From contig JAKZAN010000004.1 of assembly GCA_023053545.1 (NCBI GenBank), positions 8,618,001 to 8,682,000 of the forward strand: a DNA stretch of 64,000 nucleotides, written 5' to 3'. The translations under genes and the position numbers were made by a program. The first letter of the stretch is position 1. Every line of letters begins with the position of its first letter. Shown piece by piece: positions 25,694 to 37,675 of the stretch. The notes under the pieces were generated by a model. It had not been told where the DNA came from. It ran no database searches and saw nothing but the letters and a program-made list of their open reading frames with translations. This stretch comes from Lepidurus packardi. Taxonomy: Eukaryota > Arthropoda > Branchiopoda > Notostraca > Triopsidae.

Positions 25694-28600
25694 CTGTCCA
25701 TCAAACACACACGTTAGAAACAATCACAATACCATTGTAACAGAAAAAAAAGATATTCCAACAGCAAAACCAAATCTTAACCCCAAAACCAATGCGTTTT
25801 GCCTTCACAAAATCCTTCAAAACGTTCTAAATCCCTACAAAATCTTTAAAAATCCCACTCTTTTTACCCTTCCCTACCATCTTATCGATTCTACACCCCT
25901 TTATGCTTCATTAAACTCCTCTCGGGGGAAAAGGGGTTAAATCTCCCTTCTTTTGTACTTCTTCGGGGAATTTTGTGCCTTTTTTTTTCAGAATCAATGA
26001 ATCGGTTAGGAGTTTTTTGGGGGACTGGAATGTCTTCCTTGTTCTTCGGGATCGAATGCATCCTGATCGAAATGTAATCAAGTACGCATCATGAATTTAA
26101 CTATTTTTTAAAAAACTTTCTTGTTCCTTCATCAGACGAACCGTTTGCGACTCCGCGCCAGGTAACATACAAGATCCCAGTAGCAACGACAAGAGATAAA
26201 GAGACACACACAACGTAACCCATACAACAGTGTACAAGTACAACATGGGACAATTTTCTCTACGGAGCCATGGGAAGCTTAATGGAAACCTAATTAGCGC
26301 ATATAGGGCTCTTCGCTCCCTTCGCTCAGATTCACTTCGCATCTCGTTTGACAAGTCCCTGGAGACTTGTTTGGACTGTCTTGGTTCCTTGTAGTAACTG
26401 CAATCCCGCTAATATGCAATTGCTACTAACCCACCCACCCCTTTTGGACTCTACAACACCTTCAAACCCCCTTTTCCTTGTTCCTTTAACAGCTTATTTG
26501 TCATTCCTTTCTGCGGTTCTGCTGCCCGTTCTTATTACGTGAGAGGGATAGAGAATTACACAGATAGAAGAGGCCAGACAGGTAGAAAGACAGTTTAATT
26601 TGAGGCGTAAATTAAGCTCGACACGTGGACATGATCCCTATGCATTCTAAAAATAAGTCTACTGCTTTTTTTGGCAACATCCTCACTCTCTTCTTTTTCT
26701 ATTAAAAGCGTCGAAGGCATGGGTGTAAAAGCGTGTCAAAGCCCTGTTACTATTTTTAATTTTGATGTGGTATTATTTATAATATTTTACTTTTGTTCTT
26801 TTGAAGTAGCTCTTATGCGTAATGGCCAAAAAAAGACGAAACTAAGAAGTCAGCAAGGTGTTGTGGGATGAGAACGAAGAAAAGCTTGTTGTAAAAAAAA
26901 AAAAAAAAAAAAAGAAACTCCGAAACTTTTTTTTTAAGTGAAGCTCTACTCAAAGTCTTGACACACTTTTGGCAGTCGGAAGACTCTCTGTTTCATTTCT
27001 TATGACATCCCTGGCGTTGGCATGATGGATGAGTCCCAGAACGGCCCTCCCCCTCCTCTTCCAAGCGTCACCCACTCAAGAACCGCCTCTCATTGCGTCC
27101 ATTTATATTTTCATCTTATTTTTTGTTGCCAAAATGGGGTAGAACGCAAGGCTTAAGTTATGCTCAAGTCTTCCGGAAGAAAGAAAAAAATGCCGGACCC
27201 TAAATTAAAATAAATAAGGACAGTTAAGGAAAGAAAAACAGAATCTGTTGCGGCTGAGGGGGTGAAAACTAACGCAATCCAGTTTTTGTTCTTTGTATAC
27301 AATGCTGCTGGTTTCTTAATGATTTCCATATGGGCAATGTAACTCGTCAAGACGCGAGAGAAAAAGATGACACGCACAAAGTTTGTGTCAGTGCTTTCGA
27401 ATGGTTTTCTACTCTCCGTAAGGAAAAATAGCGCGGAGGAGGCCAAAGGAGGGCCAAGCAGGCCAAAGAAGAAGAAGAGGAGCATATATAGATGAGCTTT
27501 TGAAAGCCTCCACTCCTCCCACCCAAAGAAAGTGTAAATGAGTTTGGCACCATCGCTATTCAAGGACATGTGAGTGAGTGTGTGTAGTGTTGTTCGATGA
27601 TGAGTTTTGGGTGCAACTGGATTACGTTTTGAAGGTTTGGAAAGTATGAAACGCAAAAGTCTCCGAGTGCTGTATGGGTGAAGGAAAAGCGGGGTAAAAT
27701 GAATCTCCGGCGATGTGATTGACGTCGGCGGACTTGGCTTTGCAACAAAGCCAGGAAGCCATTGTATGGATATATCTATCTTTCTCTCTTCCATGCTCTG
27801 ATGTGATGCTTTCTATACCTTCTTCTCTCATCTGTCTGCTCATCCCTGTATAGCGCGCACACACACACAGAGGATTGTATTGTACTGCTGTATTGTATTA
27901 TTATTACATCCCTTCTTACTGCAACTGACTTGGAAAAATCCCGAGCTTTTTGCCTTTTCACTGTTCAAGAAACTTCAAACGCTTCACAACGGAAAGCATA
28001 AAAAGTCCGACTATTCCCCCTACAGAAAAAACATGAAAAAGAAAGAAAAATTGGAATACGATTCGGATTGAGACCATCTTCTCTACACCCCCTCTTGTTG
28101 TACAAAAAGCAGAATGTTCGATATCTATCTCGTTGGCTGCACTGCACTGCACCTTACAAAGCAAAGCTAATATTCAATTTCCAATTGGATTCCTGATATG
28201 CTTACAGTATGCTTTAGTCAGTCCACCTCACCTTCTCCTTCACTCTGGGCCTTTCTACAGGGATAAACGCGGCCCTTTTGCCCCCAAAGCTCTGTCCTCT
28301 TCCTCTCTCTACGCTTTTCCCGTTTTACTCGATATATACTCGATATAGAACATGTAAGTTACAGGAGGGAGGGTGAATCAATGAAATAAAAGTCGTATCA
28401 GGTCCAAAAGGTACAAGATTTAACCCCCCGCCCCCTTTTTACGATTTCTCTCTCCCTCTCCTGCTTGTATGTAGACACATAATCCTCCGGAAAGTAACAT
28501 ACAACGAGGGTTGATATATATATGCTAGGAAGGATTTATGGACTGGGATCTCTTGCGTTAGATCCACACCGTTTTTGATTCCTGGATGGATTTTTTATGA

Positions 28601-31600
28601 CCGCCTTTTCATAAACCGTAGCACAACATATGGGTAAGGTGTGGAAATGGACTTTCTTATCAGTTGGTAGAGAGCAATTTGCGTTTGTTTTCCCTTTCCG
28701 TGTTTAAACTATGGGTCCATCTGCTCTTGTATCTCCGCGTCGATCAAAGAACACTTATCGGTTACCCCGATGGGAAGTTTGCTTGATTAAACGTGGCACC
28801 TTGTCTCTGTGCAAATAGGATCGGATGTTAACGTTTCACTGTCACCCAGAGCAACCTATAAAGTACGCTAAAAGTGACCCTATCTCGCGCAAAATTGACT
28901 TTAGGTGTTCATACGTCTCCTTTACCCATTCCATATCCCACCTGCTGAGGCGATAACAAGCCAACACGCTTAAACAGATAAAAAAAGCCCAAACCCGCGC
29001 CAAAAAACTTTCGAATTCAAACACTTTAGCAACGGTTTTCTAACGTGTTAGGCACGTGCAGTTAAACAAGGCTACCAAGAATGTTCGCTGAATTGTCCCG
29101 AAAGCGCTTGCCGTCAACTGGGATAAAATGTTCGATTTTAAAAGCAAAGACGACACCTAGCTTGGACTTGTTTTCTTTCTCTTAGCTGTTCTTTACTTTT
29201 GCGCCCGAAATAAATAGATACAACTTTTCACAGCTAAAGTTTCAACGAGGCTCTGCTGTTAAGATATGGCCACGTTGAATGTTCGGGTTTTGTCCTTAAA
29301 GTGCTGCGCCCCGTATTTGGGGGAAAAACATTCGATTTGGGGCAATATTGTATGCTTGTCTTCGGCTTTCTCCCCCTCGTATCTGTCTTCTAATGCTCAA
29401 TTACGGAGCCCATAGTTTCCTCCTACCGATTCCAACCACGAACTCGACTATCTGCTTCCTGAAGCTTAAAGGTTGGAAGAACTTGTTGAAAGAGGAAGCT
29501 CAATCTAGATCTTGAGCTAAAACTTGACTGTCCGAAGGAAAGATCCATATAGGCTAATACCCCCGGCTTTTCCTTTAATAATCCGTACAGTGACTCACAT
29601 TTCTGGCATGCATAACCAAAACCATCTTCGCACACACTTAAAGACACTCTCGCACAACGCCCGTCATAATTAAACCTAAACCTAATTAGCGCTGATCCCT
29701 GGGCCTGGCCCAATTATTCATTTTTTGTTTTCCTTTTCCCCCCTAAAAAGAAGCCCCTGGCCCATATGGATCTCGTTTAACTGTCATTTTCTTGTGTCTG
29801 ATGACTATAATAAGCCTCCAAAAAGTTCTCAAATGCATCAGGCGTAAATATTGTTTTCAGTTTTTCACGCAAGGAGGCGTGGCTCCCAGTTGGACAGGAA
29901 ATGATACCGTCTTGATGGATGTCATCTTATTTCGCATGACAGCTGTCTTAATGAACCCAACTCATACTCTTCTGCACTATCTTCAATTTATTTTCAACGC
30001 TCCCTGACTCCCAAAATATAAAAAAATACAAATAAACTACAAATGGGAAATGAAGAGAAATACAAAAGGTAAAGCTAGAAATTCCTTACAAGGCGTTGGG
30101 AATAAATGAGAAACTATACAGTAGCGGTCAATTTAGACTGTAATCAGCTGCCAAAAAGTCCAAGTCCTTCCAAGTATAAGTGTCCCCGTGAGCTCAAGGA
30201 AAAGGAATGGCAAGGGCACAACTCGGTTACAACTTGTAAGAGGTGGTACACCAGGAGTGATTAATGAGTGACATTTGTCACGGTCCAACAGCTCACACTC
30301 CACACATTCTAAATTTCCATCTCAAGCTTCTCCCCCCCTTTTTTTCTTATTTTCTCCCCCCCTTCTTACTTTAATATGTTATGTCTTCCTTAAAAGATTT
30401 CCTTAACACCAAGACCCACTAGAGCCATACCATAACGGTTGCAATGTCACGGCCAAATAAACTTTGGTTCCCCAACTAATATTGCTTCCATTTCCCTACA
30501 ATTCTTTGGTCTTAGGGGTAGGGGGGTGTTAAGCGCCAATACATTTCAAACAAATGCCTTCTACCACCCTTATCACCCAAAGTCACCCTTACGGACCCGT
30601 TTTACCCTAACCTAAAGACGTGTAACCTACCCAAATGTGGGTCTGTTGCGGGTGACAAATGTCCCCGAATCCATGTGACATGATATGCATGCACACATAT
30701 CAGCCAAGATTGCCTTTGTTGAACCCACATAAAAGGAACAAAAAAAGGTACGAAAGCAGGTAGAAAGAATCCATTTCCAGCTCATTAAATCGCCACCCAA
30801 ACCACCATAAGAAAATATGGAAAAAAGGCCTTAATAGTTTCCGTCACACCAAAAGCTCGTGGTGTCTTGGGGAACTTCAGACCAGCATTTCTTATTTGGG
30901 AATTGAAGACTATGAAAACGCCAAATTAGTGAGACTTGAGGTCCTAACGTTCCTAATGCACCTAAACTCCTAAAGCGAACTCAAAAACTGGTCGCGTGCA
31001 ACTGATTGTGGTTCTGATCTTCTTGTTTTTCATTCTGAATTCTTTCGAGTTTTTGCTTTTTTTTTGTGAGTTCTAATCTTGTTCCCTATATAGGATGTGG
31101 TTTCTGTGTAACATTAATATAAATCGTCTCCTGGGTGTGACAATGCTACCTTAATTTATGTGCGCATTTGGCATAGTGTGAAACAAGTTTATGATCGCCA
31201 ACGTGCCATTCCCCCCAACACGTTTGAAACCTGCCTTGACATTCTTCACAAACTTCCCCGTTTGAAATGGATTCGTCATCCAATCAGGTGAATCCAAAAG
31301 AACGCAAATAAATGAATCCAAATGGACGCAGCTCATGAATTTAAATTTAGGCAAATAACTTCCTTTGCAGGAAAAACGAATTATTTAAAGACTATAATTA
31401 GCTAAATTATTCATTTGATCAAAAGATTCGACCTTCTTAAGCTTTTAGGCGTGATTTCAAATTGATTCGTCCCTAAACGAAACGAATATTCTACAAAATA
31501 ACGGTTCAAATTAATGTAAAGCAATAGAAATTAAGAAAAAGATTTTTTTTCTATTGTATACCAGTTGAGGCCGAAACTATTACTGGGTCAAGAAAAAAGA

Positions 31601-33586
31601 TTAGAAAAACATTAGACATTAAAAAAACATTACGAATTAAGTAGGAAAGTTGTATTTAAATGTAAGACAGTTTTCTTGGACGACAAAGTTATTCTTAATC
31701 GACTAGGCGTGGTTTAAAAGTGTTCTTTTTTTGCCTTCTTTAAAACTTAAATAGAAAGTAATTAGCGTTCGTTTCATCCATTCGTTCGCCTACTTTATCG
31801 GATATATTCGTGTTCTTTTTTTCGTTTTCAGTTTATTTTGAAGCCTCGTCAAAGCGCCTTGAGTTAAATTCCAAATAAATTGCAAAAGCGTCAACGTGTC
31901 ATATGCGTCGTAAAACTTTTGCAACACTTCAATGCACAGACCGGCAAACAAAAAATGAAGAAAGACGTCACACTAGTTTAATTTCTCCTTTTTCTCTTTT
32001 TTTTTGTGGGCATCTTTCAGAGAGGACGACGGCAGCCGCAGCAATAAGAGAGAACGAGAGAAAGACAGACTCATGTTGGTGGATCTAAGCCAGGAGCCAA
32101 GGCAAACAAGAGTCGTGATTATGCCATTACCCCGGAGTCGCTTAGGAATGCAACACGAGAGTTGCCAATTAAGAGGGGTGGCAAGCTCTTCAATAAGAGA
32201 AGCAATCAAGCGCCCGTAAAAGCTTCCATGTGATGTCCATCTTCCTTTTCATCACACACAACGTTATGTTCTATCTTTAAGAGCAATATAGTCACATCAA
32301 AATACAATTTTGTCTAAGAAAAATAGAGCAAAAAATTGAATTTCTAATTACATGTTTCTTCTCATCATGCGCGAAATACTAATTTCAATATTAAAGAAAG
32401 ACACTGAAAAAATAGGATCACGTGGCTTGCTGACGTCACAGACGTACAGGCTCCATGGTCCCTGAGAGCTTTGTTTCCTGTTTTAAGCTCGGAAAAGACA
32501 GAAACACTGTAACAAGCGCCACTTATGACACGTCAGTGACGTCCTGGACCCATGTTTGAATGCCAGCAACTCGTGAACGGCTAACCTCCAAAATTTGAAA
32601 CAAAATCTGTCGTCCTTAGCAGGATGTCCACTACAAGAACCCATTCAAATCTCAACAAGTGATTTTGGGTGACTATTGTTCATAAGAAAAATAAAGCCAA
32701 GCTACTCATTTAAAAAAAAAAAAAATATTATTTACGTTTATTAGTTGCTTCAAGTTGATCCAAAAGCACACTTGCATTCTTTACCCTATTTTAAAAATCT
32801 CTTTTTCATGATTTTTTTCTGGGGGGTGGAGGGGAATTAGAGATTAAAAGTATCAGTAACAGAGACGGGGCGCCGAAAAGGGATATAGATGGCGAGAGTG
32901 TCAATTCATAAGAGGCGGTATAATTGGCTTGTCGGAAGCGTCTAGCACACATTCACATTTACCAGCCTTTTTTTATTCCCTTTTTTTCTTCAAATTTTTC
33001 TCTTGACGAGCTCTATACAACTCTGTTACATCAAAGCTTTCGCTTTGTTGCCTCGCCTTTTTTGGGTGGGTTCCACCTGCCTCCCTTTTTTTTGTAGATC
33101 ACTTTTTTGGGGTTATAGTTGGATTCTTAATTTTGTTTTCGGGATTTTTTCCTCCATTTTCTTCCTTCTCATTTTTTTGTTTAATTCTTGGTTCTAAAAA
33201 GGCCCCCTGCTTCTGCTCCAATTTTTCCCCCATCACGCCAACGACAGAGAACAAGAAAAACGTCTCACTCGTTTGCCTCTATGCAAAGCAGCTTAGCTAA
33301 TTGCCCTTCAACATGCAATCACCAGCTCAATCAGACTTACGATTGCATTAGCATACACAACTTGGGTTCCTAAAAAGACCTCTATTTCTCTCTATTCCTT
33401 ATTCTTTCGATCTAGCGTCCATGAAACCTGTTCCGTTCCACACCATATCTGAATTCTTCCCAATTGAAAAAAAATAAAAAAAAAATAATAAAGAGGCGTC
33501 AGACTCAAACGCATTGGCTTTGCGGAATCATAAAAGTACAATCTAAAACAAGGGTAGGAAAACGAAGAAAAAACTTCAAAGCTCAC
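25694..33586 (-). other. dac intron 4, about 7.9 kb
   Basis: This large intron contains the two-copy repeat at 29070-29339, a 21-base A run at 26893-26913, a CACGTGGC...TGACGTCA pair near 32420-32440 and an A/T-rich stretch at about 31380-31700. The longest unrelated open frame is 213 codons on the minus strand (27794-27153). It has several hydrophobic stretches but no family I recognise. No RNA gene was seen. Confidence 0.75.
29070..29339 (-). repeat. Two-copy degenerate direct repeat of the same family
   Basis: Copies at 29070-29139 and 29268-29339 are about 198 bp apart. Both run GGCNACNNNGAATGTTCG, then a GTCC(C/T)-AAAG(C/T)GCT(T/G)G(C) centre, then A(A/C)ATTCGATTT or ATGTTCGATTT. The reverse complement matches the order of modules in the 22-kb array (AAAATCGAAC, then GGCAAGC, then GCGAACATTC). 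Confidence 0.6.
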
Positions 33587-33646
33587 CTTTCCAGGTGTTT
33601 GACCACATCCTCATAAGCAGCGCGACAATTTTCCCAGAAACCGGTC
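33587..33646 (-). CDS. dac: dachshund exon 4: 60-nt exon encoding GFWENCRAAYEDVVKHLER
   Basis: This small exon is too short to show up as a long open frame. The acceptor is TTTTTAG/GACCGG and the donor GAAAG/GTGAGC. It enters and leaves in phase 2 and encodes about residues 548-567: RTGFWENCRAAYEDVVKHLE. As I recall, this block (FWENCRAAYED, KHLER) is characteristic of arthropod Dac proteins, and it is far more sequence-specific than the surrounding linker. Because its length is a multiple of three with symmetric phases, it could be skipped without a frameshift. The function of the block is not known to me. Confidence 0.88.
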
Positions 33647-34079
33647 CTAAAAACCGAAAACATCAAACACGTCACCACACAACAACTCATTAATATACGC
33701 CTTCCATAAGAAGGAAATTAAAAAGTAAGGGAAAATAAAGCAATTCCCTTCTAGAAAGGTCATAAAACTCCCCAATTTATTCGGGAATTTTTGTTGGATT
33801 TTTTTTATAGATTTGAAGCTGACAAGATTAAAATCAAATACAAAAATTAAAACCCAAATAAAATCTTAAGAGGATTTTGAAAAAAACTCTAGATAAAATC
33901 AACTATGCTTACAGAAAGGTTATAAAAACTCTTGGCTCACTTCCCTAATTTCTATTGGGTTCTTTTTATTACTAAAAAGAATCTGATTTGATTTTGGTAA
34001 AGGATTTTTTAGACTTTAATTCGCAAATAAAATAGTAATAAAAAGTAAAAAAAAAAAAAAAGTACTAGTAAATAATTAC
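33647..34079 (-). other. dac intron 3, 433 bp
   Basis: Short A/T-rich intron between donor GTAATT and acceptor TTTTTAG. Nothing else was seen in it. Confidence 0.85.
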
Positions 34080-34479
34080 CTGGCAACTGTCATGTGTTCT
34101 AACGCTAGAGGGGGTTGTTGGGCTTTGGCTACATTGGAGCCATCCGGTCGCGGGACGCCTCCAGGGCCAGGGATGTGGCCCGGGAAGGATAAAATGGGCC
34201 CGTTGGGGCCAGCAGGGTTGGAGCCAGTAGCTCCTGGCAGACCTGCTGTCGAAGAATGATGGCCTCCGGATAGACTGTCGCGACCACCATGTCCCAAGGG
34301 CATACCCCCACCCGACATGCCTCCAGGCATTCCCGCGGGCGAGCCTAATAAAGCGGCCGAATGGGCTGCCGCGGCCGCTGCTGCTTGGTTCAGATTCAAT
34401 GCCATAAACTGCATCGGGTTGAGATGCGTGGGTGGAGGGTTGTAGCCGTTGGCTAGTAATGGCGACTTCTCCATACGAT
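34080..34479 (-). CDS. dac: dachshund exon 3: Ala/Gly/Pro-rich central linker
   Basis: Residues 415-547 are encoded here. The acceptor TTGCATAG joins in phase 1 to give Asp415, followed by RMEKSPLLANGYNPPPTHLN. Seven alanines (447-453) are followed by HSAALLGSPAG. A Gly/Met/Ser-rich stretch and a Pro/Gly-rich stretch (GPNGPILSFPGHIPGPGGVP) come next, and then LALEHMTVA. No folded domain is expected; in the family this is the poorly conserved linker between the two Dach boxes. Identification rests on strand, an unbroken frame, matching phases on both sides and composition. The donor is CCAG/GTAATT, phase 2. Intron 3 after it is only 433 bp. Confidence 0.88.
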
Positions 34480-37212
34480 CTATGCAAGACAATTGAACAT
34501 GACTTTGATTAATACCAGGAATCTGTACGAAATTCATTTATCTTTTTAGTAAGTTAACGTAGTTTCTGTAAATAACAGCAACGCTGAACGAACTTGTACG
34601 ACTGTGTACGACGTGTTAGAACTTGTACGACTTTGTGTATATTCTAGAAACACTGGAAAGACTTACAACCAATAGAAAACCATGTTTTTAAATAACCCTA
34701 CTGTTCAATGAAATTGGCTAAACAAAACATGAAATCCCAATTTATTTACAAAAGATTTAAAATATTTAGAATACTTGAAACACAAAACTGGATAATGGTT
34801 ACAACAAAAGTAAATATAAAGTAATAAAAGAAAATATGAAAATAGTGTAAGTTCATGAAAAAATACAAAAAATCCTAATTGAGTTTGATAAAGTTAATAA
34901 CGAAAAAAGAAAAGGGGGAAAGACATGAAAGTCGACCTCAGCCCCGCCCTTTGTACGCGAACTGGGTGAATGTAGTACGTGACATGTGGAGGCGACACAA
35001 GAGCAAACATTGTGGCATATCAAAGCTCAGGTGCCAGTTAGTTTTAGAACCAGGACATAATAACCCCCCTTAACATGAAAAACAACCAATAAGTAGCAAA
35101 GAAAAAAAAAAGAAAAAAGCTCAATAAAAGGGTAGCTGAGCTAAAAGACCGCCCAAACCCAGGCCAACCCAGACAAACCCATCGGAAATGAAAAGTTACG
35201 CGTACCAGACAAAACTCAACCTCAAACATCCACAGACAGACACAGACAACCTTAGTACCATCACATCCTTTTTCCAAACGTGGGCCAGAGTAACAAGGTA
35301 AAAACCGGAAACGGCCATCATAATGGCGTGACACCTCATTAAGACTTGTCTTTTTCATTAAGTCAACATTTAACCTCACCTCACTGCCCCTTTCATTTAG
35401 TTACTACCGAGAGTAACGCTTCTCACTAAACACACACTCTAAACAATGAACAAAAGAAAAAACCCTTTGAACTTTCCTCATACTCATTGTTAACTCTCCT
35501 AAATGTTCCCTGTCGACATTCCCTGTCCATCTTTCATAAAATGCCTTGCAGACTTCGCTAGCTGTTACGGTCGGCTTCGCTAACTTTCGCAGGCGATTCC
35601 TGATACTTTCATTGTTGATTATTTTTGGCGATATTCGTTGTCAGTCGTCGTTACATTCACTGTCGGTTTCGCTAAGTTTCATAGTTGGCTAGCAACTTTC
35701 ATTGTCGTCTTCACCACCATTCTTTGTTGGTTCTAATTGTTTATATTAATTTTTTAAAAAAGAAACAGATGCAAAGATGGCGTCCTGGACCCTTTCTTGG
35801 AACTTTTCATTGTTGTCTATTTTTCTGTTTTGCTTTATTACACTGAAGACCACGTGCTTCGCAATTCCTCGCCCTGCCTCTTTCCCCTTAGCAAAAATGC
35901 AATACACGAACAGATCTAAAAGTGCAGACCAAAAATATAGCGAAGAGAGCAAGATCAGAGACAGGGAGAGAGAGAGAGAAGGGTCCAGCCCAGGTTTCGA
36001 TATCATAATGACTTGTCCCGCTGTGCCGGTCAAGTTGAACGCTGCACGGGGTCGACCATAGCACCTCACCCTGATAGGCAATACGGCAAACACTATATTC
36101 CAGTGGGTGGCTTTTTCATTTTTTTTTTATTATACAGGACCCCCAACTTTACTTGCAAATCGATCTCCCCATCGTCTATCACCTATACATTATCCGATCT
36201 CTGTTCGTTAGAAAGTCGACACCCAATTAAAATAAACTAAAACGTGCAAAAAAAGAATAGAAAATCCAAATCAACGCCAATAAAAAGTTCAAAAGAAGCG
36301 AAAATCGTGCCAAAATCCCACGCTCTACCTTGAAAAACCAAAACATTTCATGCGAATAGCCTTATTCAAGATTTGGGGACTGTCTACGTCTGAGCATTCC
36401 CCAAACTCTACTGCTTCAACTTTAAAAGTCGACGCAGGTTTTGGTAAGGCAAAGGGTCCAATTTGTCGCTTTAAAGGGTACCCGATAGCCAGCAATATTG
36501 CTACCGCAATGGCTTCCAAAGTTCCAGTATTGGGCTATCAAGACCCCCCCTCCCCCCCAAACCCCAAAAGGGAGCTTTACAAAAGCCATGTGTTTTGCAG
36601 CCCCGATTTTCGCATTTGGGATACCGCTTGGCCCCGAGCCTAAAAACCTAGATTGCACCGACGAATGCGGTGCTGCTGCATCATAAACTTCAATCACGGA
36701 TTCCCTGCCATTTCCTCACTCGTCGTCTTCTTCTTCTCCTGCTGCCTCCCTCTTAAGCGCTCGCTTTGGAATCTCCTCCTCCCTCTTGGCTCTTACACCA
36801 CCACACCAAGTTAACTCCACCAAGTCGTTCTTTTACAGGGGACTGGGTGGTATGGTGTGCTATTGTATTGCCATTGCCATATAGAACCTACAAGGCAATA
36901 CTTTCCTGACGCGGGACTTAAGACGGTCGGACGCTTTTTCTTTTTTAAGAGTGCTTCCCCGGCCAAGGGCGTTTATGGTGCAATATCATGCCAAAACCCT
37001 CCTTTTGCTTTTTCGGCCTTTTATTTCTTTTCTACGTTTGGCGTACAACTTTCTCGCGAGAATAAAAACAAAATCGCAATAAGGACTAACCTTTCTTCTA
37101 AAAAACTTATAAAATCTTTACAAAAAGAGAAATCCTCCGGAATCAACAAAATCTAAAGATTTTGCCATCAAAGAAAGTTTTAAAATTCCCAAAAAGTTTA
37201 GAAGATTGTTAC
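34480..37212 (-). other. dac intron 2, about 2.7 kb
   Basis: No supported exon lies inside. It contains a degenerate short-period array at 35560-35730, a GA microsatellite near 35955 and a block at about 36325-36700 that is open in several frames on both strands without a recognisable product. Phases of exons 2 and 3 join directly, so no extra exon is required. Confidence 0.75.
35560..35730 (+). repeat. Degenerate short-period array of TTTCATTGTTGGC / CTTCGCTAACTTTC
   Basis: Related 20-30-bp pieces follow one another: CTTCGCTAGCTG, CTTCGCTAACTTTCGC, TTTCATTGTTGATT, ATTCGTTGTCAG, ATTCACTGTCGGTTTCGCTA, TTTCATAGTTGGCTAGC and TTTCATTGTCGTC. Period and order are irregular. Confidence 0.5.
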
Positions 37213-37349
37213 CGTTCATGGGTCCGTTACCGTAGTCCATGTAGTCTCCATTGTCCAGTCTGGATTTCTTCATCTTCATGAGAACATCGCAATGAGGGGA
37301 AGTCATTCCCATCAGGGGTGAACGTTTGGGCGGTCTCCCGGGTCTGGAA
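37213..37349 (-). CDS. dac: dachshund exon 2: basic GRPPKR segment after DachBox-N
   Basis: Residues 369-414 are encoded here. The acceptor TTTTTGCAG joins in phase 2, so AG plus T makes Ser, and the protein continues SSRPGRPPKRSPLMGMTSP. The first ten of these residues equal the human DACH1 sequence directly after DachBox-N, which fixes both the acceptor and the frame. The GRPPKR core resembles an AT-hook or a nuclear localisation signal. A second basic patch, LMKMKKSRLDNGD, corresponds loosely to the vertebrate KVKKIKLE region. The exon ends in ATGAACG/GTAACA, phase 1. It is separated from exon 1 by about 24.5 kb and from exon 3 by about 2.7 kb. Confidence 0.94.
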
Positions 37350-37656
37350 CTGCAAAAATAAGGCATCTGTTACTTAAGGCAAAGCACAGGAGCAATCTTA
37401 TGGTCAATGCGCCTTAAACTTAACTCCACGCAAATCAAAGTTTCCTCACCGAAACTCTTTCATTAACTTAATCACTTCAGTTCAACTTCCAAGACTCGAG
37501 ACCAAACTAAACGAAAAACTGACACAAGAATACCCCCCTTTTTTTCCTTCATATAATCATCATCGTACATCACAGCGCTTATACATTAGCCAGAACTGAG
37601 TGGTAAAGCTTACAGTGGGGGGTATCATACCATTTAAAAACTGAACCCAGCTGAAA

Positions 37657-37675
37657 ATATATATATATATATATA
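37657..37675. repeat. AT dinucleotide microsatellite
   Basis: Uninterrupted AT repeat, within intron 1 and about 300 bp upstream of exon 2. Confidence 0.9.
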
